NCBI GenBank assembly: GCA_037976565.1
Contig: CP137675.1
Coordinates: forward strand, 17,560,813-17,624,812
Length of the DNA stretch: 64,000 nucleotides
Direction of reading: 5' to 3'
Source of the DNA: Mesocentrotus franciscanus
Lineage: Eukaryota > Echinodermata > Echinoidea > Camarodonta > Strongylocentrotidae
Below are positions 52,209 through 64,000 of this stretch, piece by piece; positions within the stretch are counted from its first letter, which is position 1, and each line of letters starts with the position of its first letter. The position numbers were made by a program, and so were the translations under genes. The notes under the pieces were generated by a model. It saw only the letters and a list, made by a program, of their open reading frames with translations, was not told the origin of the DNA and did no database searches.

Positions 52209-55200
52209 ACCTCACAAACTATCATTTTACTGTTTTTCATTTATCCTCCTAAAAGTTCATCTTCCCACTTTACATATATTCCTTTATGATTTCTATAGAA
52301 GACAGTAACCTAAATAGCAATTACCTAGCACAAAATGAAACGCGCATTTTAATATCAAAATTTGAAATTTATTACGAAAGAATGTAAGATTGATTTGTTT
52401 AATCTTAACCCCGAATTCCCTGAATTATTTCACTGAAAATGTAAATAATAAAGCATTCGCTTATTAATTGATTTCTTCAGACCGTTTCATCTTAGTTATA
52501 GGCCAATACGCAAAATATTAATATTTTTCTAACATTATTTAGAAAATGATACAAGATATCAATGAGATTAAAGGATATGTTCTAATAAAGTATACTAGTA
52601 ATTTGTCATCAATCATATTTATGTGAAAGGACCGTTTGCTTAAGAACCATTAACGGAAGGAAATATAATGTGACAAGGATAATACCGTAGTTCACATGTG
52701 TGCCCTCGCATGAACAATAACCGGCCATATCAAAAGACAAGGAAATAATAATCTCAAGTGGATTTTGAGGACATTCAACTAAGAAAAATAATCGTTGGTA
52801 AATTATTGATGACGGAATGTACCCAACGAGGGGGTAGTTTAAGTGCTTTCAGAAGACGACGTGGGGAAAGGTATATTGCATTCCTTCGACACTTTTTACT
52901 AATGTCTAAACTACTCGAAACATGATATATTGGTGTACATCTACTCATGTGGTTCAAGTAATTAATGTTTCAGCATTTCAGTTACTCTAAATCAATCACT
53001 CATTCGAGTGCAATGCATGAGCCACATTTCCTTAGCAAACTCATTTATCAGTTGAATAAAGCTTCCACCTAAAAAAGGGTGGATTGCGATGATTACAAGA
53101 ACGAAAACATAGGGGAACGTGCAGATGGAGATAAATAGGGGAGGAGGAGGAGGAGGAGGAGGATATTAATAGAAAAAGAAAATGACAAGAAAGGTTAATA
53201 TGTGGAAAAAAAGAATAGGGAGAAATGTAAGTAGAAGGAGAAGGAGGAGAAGAAGAAGAAGAAGAAGAAGAAGAAGAAGAAGAAGAAGAAGAAGAAGAAG
53301 GAGGAGGAGGAGGAGAAGAAGAGGAAGAAGAAAAATAGAAGACGAAGAAGGAGAAAGGAAGGATGGGAGGACAAGAAGCAGAGAAGAAAAAAATAGAGTG
53401 AATAAGAATAATAATTAAAAAAAAAAAGAAAGCAGAAAGAGAGGAAAATGAAGGAGGAATGAGGAGAAGAAGTATAAAAGAAGAAGAAGGAGGAGAAGAA
53501 GAAGAAGAAGAAGAAGAAGAAGAAGAAGAAGAAGAAGAAGAAGAAGAAGAAGAAGAAGAAGAAGAAGAAGAAGAAGAAGAAGAAGATAAAGAAGAGAGGG
53601 GTGAAGATAAGCTAAGAAATCATTTCGTACCTTCTGGGGAGCAGCTCCCATTGACGACTGTGATATCATCGATAGCTATATCGGACCAGTAACCATTGCC
53701 AGGCTTAGCTTCAAATGATAGCTATAAATGGATGAAACCGTATTAATCTCTCGATCTTTGATATACACATTACGAATCTTTGAAATGATAAACATTTATT
53801 TAATGAGGACATGATAAATAATTCCCTGGCAAACCGATAGACTTTCTTATAAAACATTAACCATAGGTTATACGTGCGTCTCTGCACCTAAACTGATTCA
53901 TCTATAATCTACACCGTATACTCCCTACCACTCCCCAGCCGCGGTTCTAGAATAAAGTATTATTATTATTGGGAGGATGGGCATTGGCCGGGGCGGGGGC
54001 TTGGGAGTCTCGCACAAAAACGTTCATTTTCTATATGTGTCTCCCTTAAATTCATGTATAATCAAGTTGAAGTAATGGGGGTGCTTGAACCCCAAGCCCC
54101 CTCTAGAACCGCTAGACCTACAGTCCATCCCCTCACCTCCATCTTATGAACTTAAATGTTATTTTTATCATGTTAAATGTTCTACACTCCACAAAGGAAC
54201 TCCATTGGTTACCCATAAAAGAAAGTATTGTTTTCAAACTTCTTTTGCTTATGTTTCATTGTGTTCATGGCTCTGCTCCACAGTACAATATTTCTTTGAT
54301 TAATCACTACACACTTGCCAGATCTTTACGTTCTCATAACTCTGGCTTGCTTGTTCTTCCAAAACTTTAATACAAAGTGGGGTGAGAGAGCTTTCGCTCA
54401 TGCCAGACCATCACTCTGGAATTGTATACCTCGAGGGATCAGAGATATTCCTACAGTAAAATCAAAAGCAACCTTAAAACTTATCTTTTCCAGTTTGCTT
54501 TTAGTTGATCTGATTAAATATCTTCTTGATGCGTAATATTGTATTTATGTACAGGTATTTTAATGTATTTTCATGTTACTTAGTGCGCCTTGCGCATTTA
54601 ATTTTTTTAAGTGGATTTGGCGCCTTATAATTCCTATATATTATTATTATTATTAAAACACGGATTGGAATACAACTTTAAAACTGTTGATAATTTGTTT
54701 CTTTCTTTTCATAAGCATAAATGCATTGGTCATTGAAGAACTCAACCGATTCCATTGCTTACCTTACATCCCCGTGCACATTCCACATCAACGCTCGCAT
54801 TGAACCATTGATCACCCTGCTCCCATAGCATGGTCCAAAGCTCTTCAGAGAGTTGCTCAGGTTGTGAATCGTCGAGAACTCGAAGGCTCAACTCCCCGGT
54901 ATCATCACCATACATGTGATAGAAGAAGGTGGCGCAGTACCTGGGAAGGGGTGCAAGGGAGGGGCTGATCAGGTGGGCTGCGTTCCAGGCGTGGACACCT
55001 GTCCCTTCTATGTAGGCGTAGTGACCTGTAGATGCCATGTCAGGGGAGAAGGAAAACGGTTACATCTACAGAATATGAACGCAATGTGTGTACTGATTCA
55101 TAATCGAGTGGTTTGAAAACTTGATAGGTGGTGACCAGACATTTGCCCCGTCTTTATTTTGTCAAATATTATAGCCTAGGGTTAAGACTAAAATAATTGG

Positions 55201-55757
55201 GTTGTAGGTTATGTTTAGAGTTTGTTTGATTGATTGATTGATTTCATTTTTCGAATAGAAACACATACAATTAATATTATATCATATATATCATGACAAA
55301 ATAAATAGGGAACGTTTAGGATTATGATTGAGTATAACGTTTGGTCTAGGGATGAATTTGATGGGGATTTGGTTGGTGTAGGGAACTGACCGCGTAGCAA
55401 AATTGAGATGGTGCACACATTGTAATGCTTGCATGAATTCGAGGACAAGAATTACACATTGGTAATACACAAATACATTTACTGCAATTGCTACCACTTT
55501 TAATTTTTAATAGTCATTATCAGTCATTGTCTACCCCATTTCAACTACTTTGTTAATTGTTAATTCAAAGGTTGCAATCCCATATTCACTATACATACCT
55601 GTGCCATTTTCGCCCAAGGTGTGGTCATATTCTGGTCCCGTATCCCTCGATGGGGTGGGCCCTGTTCTCCTCTTCCAGTTGAAATCATCTCTATCCCCCT
55701 GGACGTACCCGCATAGATCATCCGTCTCGAAGTCACATGAACCAGCAAACTTCACCT
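49575..55757 (-). CDS. MAM-domain single-pass membrane protein, C-terminal part, four exons
   Basis: Exons on the minus strand: 55757-55599, 55025-54763, 53721-53631 and 50185-49575, all joining in phase. The first three make one complete MAM domain (CDFETDDLCGY ... NWKRRTG ... GHYAYIEGTG ... WSDIAIDDITVVNGSC) of about 170 residues with the expected cysteines. The last codes a Ser/Thr/Pro-rich stalk, a transmembrane helix (IILAVGLTFWSVVFVIIFII), a basic stop-transfer DKRRNGG and a tail of about 125 residues ending in TEVTA. MAM domains mediate extracellular adhesion, often homophilic. Three tail tyrosines sit in YxxI/L contexts. No catalytic domain is present, so it is not a receptor phosphatase or protease in this part. 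Start codon, signal peptide and earlier domains lie upstream, outside what I could recognise. Confidence 0.9.
52173..52206 (+). repeat. (CT)n microsatellite
   Basis: Seventeen uninterrupted CT units. Confidence 0.95.
53135..53590 (+). repeat. Long GAA/GGA purine tract
   Basis: Two blocks of GAA repeats (53245-53330 and 53490-53590) embedded in AGG/GGA-rich sequence, over 400 bases of nearly pure purine. It ends about 40 bases from the MAM exon donor at 53630. Open frames of poly-Arg, poly-Glu and poly-Leu across it are artefacts. Confidence 0.97.
53631..53721 (-). CDS. MAM protein exon: end of MAM domain
   Basis: Reads LSFEAKPGNGYWSDIAIDDI then TVVNGSCSPE plus one base. DIAIDDI is the MAM signature at the domain's end. 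The donor GTACGA lies beside the purine tract. Confidence 0.93.
54139..54655 (+). pseudogene. LINE fragment, C-terminal end of reverse-transcriptase ORF
   Basis: Reads ELHWLPIKESIVFKLLLLMF, HGSAPQYN, RSLRSHNSGLLVLPK, then in a shifted frame NTKWGERAFAHARPSLWN and IPRGIRDIPTVKSKATLK. This pattern (LHWLPI..R..K, APxYL, LxVP, G.RAF..A.P.LWN.LP) is the usual end of L2/CR1-like non-LTR elements. A frameshift near 54370 and the truncated 5' side show that it is dead. It ends in an ATT microsatellite, a typical 3' tail. Confidence 0.85.
54763..55025 (-). CDS. MAM protein exon: middle of MAM domain
   Basis: 88 codons reading GHYAYIEGTGVHAWNAAHLI, YCATFFYHMYGDDTGELSLR, and ending ECARGCK, donor GTAAGC. 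CxxFxYHMYG.xxGxLxV is the core MAM motif. The loop DSQPEQLSEELW is slightly longer than usual. Confidence 0.95.
55599..55757 (-). CDS. MAM protein exon: start of MAM domain
   Basis: Acceptor TTATTATCAG, reading VKFAGSCDFETDDLCGYVQG then DRDDFNWKRRTGPTPSRDTG and TLGENGT, donor GTATGT. CDFE..xLCGYxQ..xDDFxWxR is the classical MAM opening. Enters in phase 1, so at least one exon precedes it. Confidence 0.94.
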
Positions 55758-57127
55758 CTGATAATAAATACGAGGAAAAAAATGAATCAGTTAGAATAAA
55801 TCGATTGTTATTGATTAGAACAAAATCCATTATGCTGTCACTCGTCGTTTGTCATTGTGAAACCATTAAAATCAAACCTTGCTTCCTGTCTGCCAGTCAA
55901 AACAAAAGGTAGAGAAATCTGGAGAGAGGAATCTGGGTATTTCTGCTTCTTTTTTGTTTGACATTATCATTGAAATTTTCATAATGACACTGATATAAAT
56001 GATCAAGATCAGTGCATCATTGTAATGTCCGAGTAAGAACATTAACTTTTGCATTTCGTTCACATTCATACAATAAACATCTGATCTGATTTAACACGTC
56101 GCATGCATGTTGGCCCAAAGCTTTTCGGTTGCTGCCAATACGTACAATATTATGATAAATTGCAACTTAAAGGGAAAGGTAAGGATGACCAACCCTATCT
56201 CCTTAGGATGTTGCACTGATCTTATGTTCAAATACCACCCTTCCCGCGCCAAAAACAGATGGTGGTGCGGCGACAGGATTGGAGGAAAAGGTCTCCATCC
56301 CGACCCCGAAAAAATTCCTCAGGCGGCTACACAGTCTAGAATGGGTCTTTATACTTAAAAGATACAGCTTGATGTAACTAAAACTTAATGAATGTTCTTG
56401 TTAAGTAACTATATAACATTTTCACAACAGAAAAAAAGAAAGAAATTTGGACAGATACTACTATGGCAATATCGGATATACATACAAAAACTACGGCAGT
56501 CATTAGGCGGTGTCAGACAGAGGCCAAAAAGCCGGAAAATAGATATCCAGATTTTAGTTATCCACTTAATTGGCTGTCTGTCATCAATTATCCCTTATGT
56601 CACAATGCTTATCTACCTGCGTAAAGGAATAACTAGATTTCTAAAATCTAGTTTATTCAAGATGGGTCGGGATTTTTCTGTGTGACACCGCCTATAATAT
56701 GGTTTGAGTCCTATCCTATTTTATCAGGGAAACTGTCTTGACAAAATTTTTAAAATTTTATTAGCTAATGTTAAATTTTCTAAACAGCTGTGCCCAATTT
56801 AGTTCTGTCATCATTTATATGTATATATTATGTTCATGTCATTCAAATGTATTTACATATGGAATTGCATGCTTTTACTTAATTTACGTTACAAATGTTT
56901 TTTTTTTATACAGAGATGGAATCTGAATAAAGTGAAATAAATTGAATAGAAAATCAAGAACGATTGCCCTAGCTTAACGCCCCCAATCAATACTTAAATA
57001 AACGTTCATACGTAAATGGGAGCAAGGTAAACCGTTTATATAAATGTTAGAATAATATCATAATCATCAGTCTACCAATCAATGTAACATCATGAATCAA
57101 CATGAATTTGTATTTCTTTTCGAAATT

Positions 57128-57661
57128 CAGGGTGACCCAATAAAAACAGACTGGCATACTTCCAAAAACGTGGGGAAAAAATTAACTTGATAACAGCGGA
57201 AGAAGAATCTTTTTATTTGAAAAATGATGCCAAGATTGACAAATTTGGTAGTGGGGTTTTTGTTTCATATAGAGAGCATTTTGTGATGCGAAGTAGGAGT
57301 TCATAATTATTTGTCCAGGCCAATATCAATGGAACTGCGTTTTAAGAAATCCGTGTTAATTTCATGTCATTAAAAACGCATAAATAAAAAATGTATGGAA
57401 TGTAATGTTTGTGTTCAATCTGAAGAATATTACAGCTTGTCCAAAGCTCGGGGCCTCAGGCAAAATACCATTTCTGAAACTATTTTCTTCGAGGAGCACT
57501 GCCAGTGGATTTCTTCAACATTGTTTCACAAAAATGCGTCTGGAGAAAAACATGCAACCAATATTTAAACAAATTTGGTATCAATTTTCTGCTAAGAAGA
57601 TTCCCCATTCACTGATACTGGTGAAATTTGCTAGCCCGTTTTTTTTTTTGCCACCCTGTAT
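57128..57661. mobile_element. Possible mariner-like MITE remnant
   Basis: Left CAGGGTGACCCAATAAAA, right end read on the minus strand ACAGGGTGGCAAAAAAAAA. Only the first 8 or so bases match well, so this is weakly supported. Confidence 0.4.
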
Positions 57662-58795
57662 AGTCCTAATTGTAACCTAACCTAATCCAACCCTAACCAT
57701 GTAATCCTAACCTCAATGGAAGCAAAGTAAATACAGTAGTACTTTTGAACGTTATAATATTACCACTGTCATTGTTCATGACTTCGCCTATGTTTTAGAT
57801 ATAATACATGTATTGTAGGCTTAATTGTAACTGCACCCTTTCATAACGAATTTGAACTTTGGGCAGGCACATTCAAATCTTACGGTCTCATTCTACTTGA
57901 AGTTGTCTGCTTCATGATCAACATTTAATTTGATTTTGACACTAATTTTATAATCTACTATAACTGTTCCCCGCTGTTCCCCGTACCAAGTTAGTCTAAT
58001 AATAAATAGGTCTACTGTAGACAAATCTACACAATACAAGGAAATCTCAATTTCCGCCATCAAGGGTCTATTAGCAGTGATTACTTTAGCACAGCTAGAT
58101 CAACCGAGTAAATATGACTTCGACAAAGCGCAGGGAAAGGTCACGATGAAAGCTAATGGCCAACAGAACGAAAAATCCCCCGATATTAATCCCACGTGTA
58201 CTTTGGAGATAGGTTTCAGTACTGATCATGCAATTTTCTTGTGAATATCAGAATACCATCAATAATATTGTGTGTATTGTTATTTTCATTTTCTAGAGGA
58301 CGTCACTTAAAGCTTGTGCTTAAGACGACCCATTTTTTGTATATACCATGTCATATTGTCATTACCATACATATAAAGTTATAACATTGTAAAATGTATA
58401 TTATGTTGATGTATATGGAAATGGAATACATAAACATCAAATCAAATCAAATCAAAATCAATATCTATAAATTGGAACAGCTAAACAGTAGCATTTCATG
58501 ATGCATGGCAGTCAGGCTGTAAGCTATTCAAATTACCAAAGATAATTATGTTTGCAATAAGCGATTACCTTAGTAACTGTTCAAATAAAACTTATAATAT
58601 TATCATAACCTCCCTTTTATTGGCTAATTTGAACTATAATAACATCACATCAATATCTCCTATATGTACTCTGCTATGATATCGTCACACACACAGATTT
58701 TATCTTTATTGTCTCAGAGGAGGCAGAGGGGTGCCCCGATATTATTTTGCTCTGACGACAATTATTACTCCGGGTATTATATTGTCAGAAGTTAA

Positions 58796-58898
58796 GGGTT
58801 AGGGTTAGAGTTTCAGTTGAGATTTAGGTTAGGTTTAGGGTTAGGATTAGGGTTAGGGTTAGGGTAAGGGTAAAGGTTAAGGTTAGGATTAGGGTTAG
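58796..58898 (+). repeat. Interstitial telomere-like (TTAGGG)n tract
   Basis: About 100 bases made of TTAGGG and variants (TTAGGT, TAAGGG, TTAGGA), with three perfect GGGTTA units in a row near the middle. It is flanked by related outer sequences (TTATTACTCCGGGTATTATA / ATTATTGTCGGAGGAATAA), so it probably sits inside a repeat element. Confidence 0.85.
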
Positions 58899-59451
58899 AT
58901 ATAGTGTTGGGTCCAGGGTTTATGTTAAAAATAATTGGAGGACATTACCGCGCAACATTATTGTCGGAGGAATAAGTGTCGCACAACCGGAAGAGGTATT
59001 GGATATGCCCACTCTCTCCCTATAGTTCATTATACTTGCATGGAGATGAGGAAACCCGTTGGTTTTATCAGTGTGATGTCCATCAAGATGTCGTCATCAA
59101 TCACACGCTTGATGTGATTTGATATTAACCTCCATCCAGGCATGGTGAGATGGAGTAACTAAACCAATAGGTTTATTAAGGCCACCCCTACTTGAAAATG
59201 AAATATGAAAAAGGCTATTTTTAAGTTGAAGAAACTGTTCTTTACAACCTGTTCCCCTATAAAAACGAACCAAAAGTATATGTAAACTCGGGTGTCTGTG
59301 GCAGCTAGTGGTATTCTCAAAATGCACATTCCCATGGAATCATCTTCGAGGGAATTGTGTTTTCGACACCCCTCTTTCTGACAATCCTGGATCCACCTTG
59401 GTGGCGATTTCTTTTCATGACCGGGGAGGAGGTGGGGGACGAAATGCGAGG

Positions 59452-59506
59452 AAAAATCTGTATTCCGTTGGCATCACGGTGATACCAAGGGAATACAGAT
59501 TTTCTA
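59452..59506. repeat. Hairpin with arms of about 25 bp
   Basis: AAAATCTGTATTCC pairs exactly with GGAATACAGATTTT, and the inner TTGGCATCAC / GGTGATACCAA also pair with one or two mismatches. Intergenic or intronic; no terminator function is implied in a eukaryote. Confidence 0.8.
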
Positions 59507-61007
59507 CAATATTTACTTATACATTTTGAAGGATATTATGTGAGGGAGCGTAGCGAATGAGCCAGAAGATTTTTGCATTTTTATTAGTCTAAACGCTGCA
59601 CTCTTGGGTCCGGCCTCCAGAGCCTAAAAGTGTGTTGCAGTCTTTAGTCAGTATTTGCTTATTTTGCTATACATTGTTTTGTTGGCACTTTTTCAAAATG
59701 TTCCTTAAAAAATGTCCCCCCCCCCCGAATAGGAATAGCAGTACTGCTAAAAAGTGCTATACAACTGGTGAATATTATTTCCATGATCTCTATACATTAT
59801 TATTACCATGTCCGTTATATACTGTATAATTGTAAATATAATACTTTCACTGTGTTGTATTTGTAAACATTTCCATTGTTCTACTACTAAAAGGATAGAT
59901 TGCGTTTCGGTAATGCAGTAAGCAGACTGTCTTTGTGGTTGAGATAATTGTGGCGTTCACCACAGTGTATTTCATATTATATGACCACACACTTAACCAC
60001 ATGCATATACGGCACTGGTTTCTCATTTTATTTGAAACCACGGGGTTTGATTGCAAACGGACAATTTTAAAGCCTTCATTTGTAAAGTAAAATAATGATA
60101 ATAAAACTGAAAGACGGAAAACAACTTCCATGCTGAATGATATCGCATGTGCACAATGCATAGTCTTACATCTAATGTTTATGGATGGAATACAAACTGA
60201 CATGAGCAATACGTCTGAATTTGAACTTGAAATACAGCAGGGTCAGGTCACGGTTGTCATCACCCGATGATTGTTATGCCAGAGGTCACAGGTCACAACC
60301 AAACAAACTTGACACCTACCATTGGCAAATCATGCCGAAAGGATAACTTCTTTTCATTACAACACCACGATTTTAGCATGTGCTTTTATCCAGCAGAGAA
60401 AAACTAACGAAATAATTATATTTATATTACTCAATTGTGTGTCTGACTGGATTGCAATTACCGCGATCAACCATAACACAAATTAACAGTGGTCCAAATA
60501 CCACTGCATATGTCCATATTTCTAGATCCCACAGGTGTCTTTTAAGTCATGTAGAATAGAAAACACAACCAATAGGCGGGGTCATGTTTCGTAAGTTGAA
60601 TCAAATGTTTCTTTCTTTTGACATAATGTTTAGGGTTGAAATTTATCTATTATGATCTGTCAGTCATGTTGATTTATGAAATCTCATCTTTCGCGAATTC
60701 AGCGGCATAGGCAGGATTTTCTTCTTAAGTGAGTCAAGGAGTCAACGTCAAGGAGTTTTGCACAGTTGTAAGTATTGGATACAGATGGGACAAGACCAAA
60801 AGATGGCCATGATGACTAGCAAGTTTTTGATGATCATCGAAAATAAAATTTAAAAAGAGACGGGAACTTCATGCTTACAGCCCATTGCTTCTCCAGGGGT
60901 CAATAGACAAGAGTTTGGAGACGATCCAAACATTTCTTTTCCTCCTTTCAGTTTGTTTCCTTTTCCTAAATCATTCCATTTTGTCTACTTGAGCCCGACC
61001 TCCCCCA

Positions 61008-61009
<2 letters not shown>

Positions 61010-61048
<39 letters not shown>

Positions 61049-61340
61049 CCCTCCCCTTTCTCTCTATATCTCCCTCTCTCATCCTCCCTCTCTCTCTTCC
61101 CCCTCTCCCATTCTGTGTGTGTGTGTGTGTCTCCCTCTCCCTCCCTCTCTGTCTGTCTGTCTCTGTCTCTCTGTCTCTCTGTCTCTCTGTCTCTCTCTGT
61201 CTCTCTCTGTCTCTCTCCCTCTCTCCTCCCTCTCTCTTCCCCCTCTCCCATTCTGTCTGTCTGTCTATATGTTAACTTTGTCTGTCTGTCTGTCTCCCTC
61301 CCTCTCTGTCGCTCTCTCTATCCCCCCTCTCTCTCTTTAT
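61010..61340 (+). repeat. Pyrimidine simple repeat (CT, CTGT, GT)
   Basis: Over 300 bases of CT, CTGTCT and a short GT run at 61115-61130. The 152-codon frame over it is low complexity and not a gene. Confidence 0.97.
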
Positions 61341-61821
61341 TTCTACAATTGAATTTGCCTATTTTCTCTATCCCCCATCTGTCCTCCACATACCTTCTCT
61401 TTAAAATGTAGCCAAGTAAAACACATCGACACAATATAAATACAGGAATTCACCACTTGACGTTTAACATTCAAGCAGTAACTTCCTTAGACAGACAAGC
61501 TGGTAACCTTTTTTTTTCAGAAGAAGAATAGTTAGATCTAGGGCTGTACAGAAGGGTCTTACACTCTTAAAGTATTTGGACAAGTTTGGATGAGTGTTCA
61601 TATCAACAAGACTAAAATGAGCAATTTGTGCGCAACGGAGAAATACATACATTTTGGGCATTAATTGGTGTAGTTAGACACAATATTACCTCGTTGGGCA
61701 CGAAATGCCACAAACTACCCTGATGTTCAAATTGAAGATTGATCATTAACAGCGTCTCTTTGCAATTGACCGCCAAAATGAAAGTTTCGGTATATCTTCG
61801 ATTACATAGTGACTCATTGAA

Positions 61822-62357
61822 TTAAAGGTACTATGTCCCATTTGCAGGCCAAAAAATGAAAAGGTTAAATTCCAACGGCATTTGAAAGACAATACTAATT
61901 TAGAACTTCCCTAAAAAAAGGGGGGCTTGAAAATGTCTTTAAGTGGGAAATAATGACTATTAGTTGTCGATTCGACTTAGGAGCTATAGAGCCAGTAAGT
62001 AATAGTCTGATTTTTCAGACCATTGTACCGAATGGTCATACGTTTTATGCTGCGCAAAGATTCAATCAGTTTAATTTTGGCCATTACAAGAAGTGGGTTT
62101 TTGATGTAGGTAAATGCTCATGTACCCTTTACAGCTCATTTTATGTATGTTATTACCAAAGATGAAAAAGCCAGTCAGTCACTCAATAGTGTCTGACAGT
62201 GAAGTCTAGCAAGTAAACGGGTTTCCTTGCATAATTTGAATATTAGGACACTGCTAACGTTTAAATTTCACAGATAGGACATACATGACATATTCATAAT
62301 TCCTGCAAAGTTCTACAGAATTTGATGTTGGCTGCAAAAGGGACATAGTATCTTTAA
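61822..62357 (+). mobile_element. TTAA-flanked MITE, copy 2 (536 bp)
   Basis: TTAA ends, AGGTACTATGTCCCATTTGC left and GCAAAAGGGACATAGTATCT right. Contains an open frame of 70 codons (from 61953) that copy 1 also shows in reverse and copy 3 has lost, so the frame is a shadow of the repeat. Confidence 0.9.
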
Positions 62358-62665
62358 TATGGGTAAATATACAACCCACTCCGTTTAAACTATGAAAAAA
62401 ATAGGCAATAAAGATTTACGATATACGTACGAAGAAGATTATGACTATCATAGACATAATAGTAATGTATCGACCGAATTTATTTAATGTTACCGGATTC
62501 ATGTCAGAGGAATCCCTGAAAAAAAACTCAGCTTGTTTGGCTTCCATCAAGCAAAATATGTCTAGTTTGTTTCATCAAAAAAGAAAGGGAAAATTCCTTA
62601 GTAAGACCATTGTCTAATGGTTCTTGCTGGTAGCACAAGCATTATTAAATTTTTCATTTTTAGAT

Positions 62666-63210
62666 TTAAAGGTACTATGTCCCATTTGCAGGCCAAAAAA
62701 TGAAAAGGTTAAATTCCAACGGCATTTGAAAGATAATACTAATTTAGAACTTCCCTCAAAACGAAAGGGCTTGAAAATGGCTTTTTGTGGGAAATAACGA
62801 CCGTTAGTTGTCGAATCGACTTTAGTGATTGCAATCATTTTAATAATGGTCTGATTTTCAGACCCTTGTACCGAATGGTCGTACGTTTTGTGCTGCGCAA
62901 AGAATCAATCAGTTTAATTTTGGCCAGAAGTGGGTTATTGATGTAGACAAATATTTGCTCATGTATATACCCTTTACAGCTCATTTTATGTATGTTATTA
63001 CCAAATAAAAAAAGAAGTCAATTAGTATATTAACTCAATAGTGTCTGACAGTGAAGTCAAGAAGGTAAACGGGTTTCCTTGCATAATTTGAATACTAGGA
63101 CACTGTTAACGTTTACATTTCACAGATAGGACATACGTGACATATTCATAATTCCTGCAAACTTCTACAGAAATTTGATGTTGGCTGCAAATGGGACATA
63201 GTACCTTTAA
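62666..63210 (+). mobile_element. TTAA-flanked MITE, copy 3 (545 bp)
   Basis: Same orientation as copy 2 and only about 310 bases from it. AGGTACTATGTCCCATTTGC left, GCAAATGGGACATAGTACCT right, TTAA at both sides. Several small indels relative to the other copies. Confidence 0.9.
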
Positions 63211-64000
63211 TGAACGGGAAAAAGACGATGTCTAAACATGGGGCACAATAATTCACGGAAGAATCTCAACTTATATGGCAATTAAAGCTTGGTAAAGGAG
63301 TCGTTTTGACTTCTTGGTGTTACAACTATACCCTTATGTACTGACACTTGGAACTATATACATGTAGATCAGCATTGTACAATAATATTGTTGAGTGTTG
63401 TACAACGGAGTAGTAAGACAGTCTTTCGGAGTCATTATGGCAGCTACACACCCATACGGAAACACCAATTTCTCCATTTAATAATCTTGCACATCAGAGG
63501 AATCTTTTAATCGTCGTTTAATAGCAGCAGAAGGCCTCTCTCACACAAGCGTGTCATGTCAGTCTCTAGCGTCTCATGATCCTGGGGACGGTCGATTACG
63601 TAATCCAAAACAGTTATAGCCCAACAATTAATCCCACGATAAGGATGACAAGGAATAATTAATAGGAAAATGCTAATTATGTCGTCGATATATCAAATGC
63701 AAGACTAAATCGGACAACCTTCTAACACGAAGGACTCTTTAGAGTAGCCTAAAAACACACCAAGATAATAATTATAGGCATAATAGGCATATGCCTATGA
63801 TGTGATTATTATTCATGATATAAACTTAAATATAACTGTAAATACGTTGCATCGAGTCTTATTAAACATAGATAAGTTGCTAGCATACAACTAGAATATG
63901 CATATTTTGTCAGTATATATTATGACAAAACTTTGTTTGACTTTTTTTTTTTTTTAGTTACACTTTGACATTACTCTTTCGTAATACTAATAGTTATAAA

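Larger units (their letters stand above)
50186..53630. other. Intron of the MAM gene, simple repeats
   Basis: Contains a CA/CG tract at 50548-50595, poly-C and poly-G runs around 51030 and 51121, a (CT)n tract at 52173-52206 and the GAA block at 53135-53590. No exon seen. Confidence 0.5.
55758..64000. other. Upstream intron or flank of the MAM gene, no exon recognised
   Basis: I found no signal peptide, MAM, LDL-A or other extracellular domain exon on the minus strand. The interval holds a possible CAGGGTG-ended element (57128-57661), a telomere-like tract (58796-58898), a hairpin (59452-59506), a CT/CTGT block (61010-61340) and two TTAA-flanked MITEs. Confidence 0.5.

Noticed and set aside
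53182..53692. Poly-Arg, poly-Glu and poly-Leu proteins
   Set aside because: Translations of GAA/GGA simple repeats.
54085..54536. Functional coding gene
   Set aside because: Recognisable end of a LINE polymerase with a frameshift and microsatellite tail.
59097..59327. Upstream exon of the MAM gene
   Set aside because: No MAM or other extracellular motif, and no acceptor/donor pair in matching phase.
60953..61411. 152-codon Ser/Leu-rich frame
   Set aside because: Pyrimidine simple repeat; no family resemblance.
61953..62165. 70-codon frame resembling a conserved small protein, also found reversed at 17999-18238
   Set aside because: Similarity comes from the shared TTAA-flanked MITE; the third copy has lost the frame and there is no sign of selection.

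Overview
The window looks like draft genomic DNA from a deuterostome invertebrate, most probably a sea urchin. The support is indirect: AT-rich sequence, small exons with clean GT/AG borders in introns of 0.2-4 kb, many short palindromic elements and tRNA-headed SINEs, and a myosin carrying an SH2 domain. Species cannot be fixed from the sequence alone. There are three protein-coding genes, all incomplete. Everything else is introns, mobile-element debris and simple repeats. I saw no rRNA, true tRNA or CRISPR. Layout: 1-1946 is upstream sequence with a SINE and a near-perfect foldback. 1947-5664 (+) holds six exons of a KIAA0825-like gene (N-terminal third only), with two apparent breaks of reading frame. 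6499-6998 is a 500-N assembly gap. 7374-34817 (+) holds twenty exons of an unconventional myosin. It lacks the front half of the motor (no P-loop or switch I exon) and runs from before switch II through the converter, one IQ motif, a charged tail, an acidic run, an SH2 domain and a short Ser/Pro-rich end. Every junction between these twenty exons keeps phase. One gene losing its back half and the next losing its front half exactly at the gap suggests missing sequence or a scaffold misjoin. 34.8-49.6 kb has no secure gene; two possible alternative 3' exons of the myosin are noted. 49575-55757 (-) holds the last four exons of a single-pass membrane protein: one MAM domain, a Ser/Thr/Pro stalk, a transmembrane helix and a tail of about 125 residues with three YxxI/L tyrosine motifs. 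Its 5' exons are not seen in 55.8-64 kb. The myosin and the MAM gene are convergent. The repeat content is informative. Three copies of a roughly 540-bp TTAA-flanked element lie at 17.8, 61.8 and 62.7 kb, and two 155-bp copies of a CAG/CTG-ended element lie at 18.6 and 37.7 kb. A three-level nest (LINE fragment inside a TA-flanked element inside a third element) lies at 25.55-26.60 kb, and a SINE at 31-32.3 kb is split by a 1-kb insertion. There are also 63-, about 210- and 115-bp tandem arrays, an interstitial telomere-like tract, and two decayed copies of myosin exons inside the myosin's own introns. No cooperating gene system is evident; the most notable molecules are the myosin-SH2 fusion and the MAM receptor with an ITAM-like tail.
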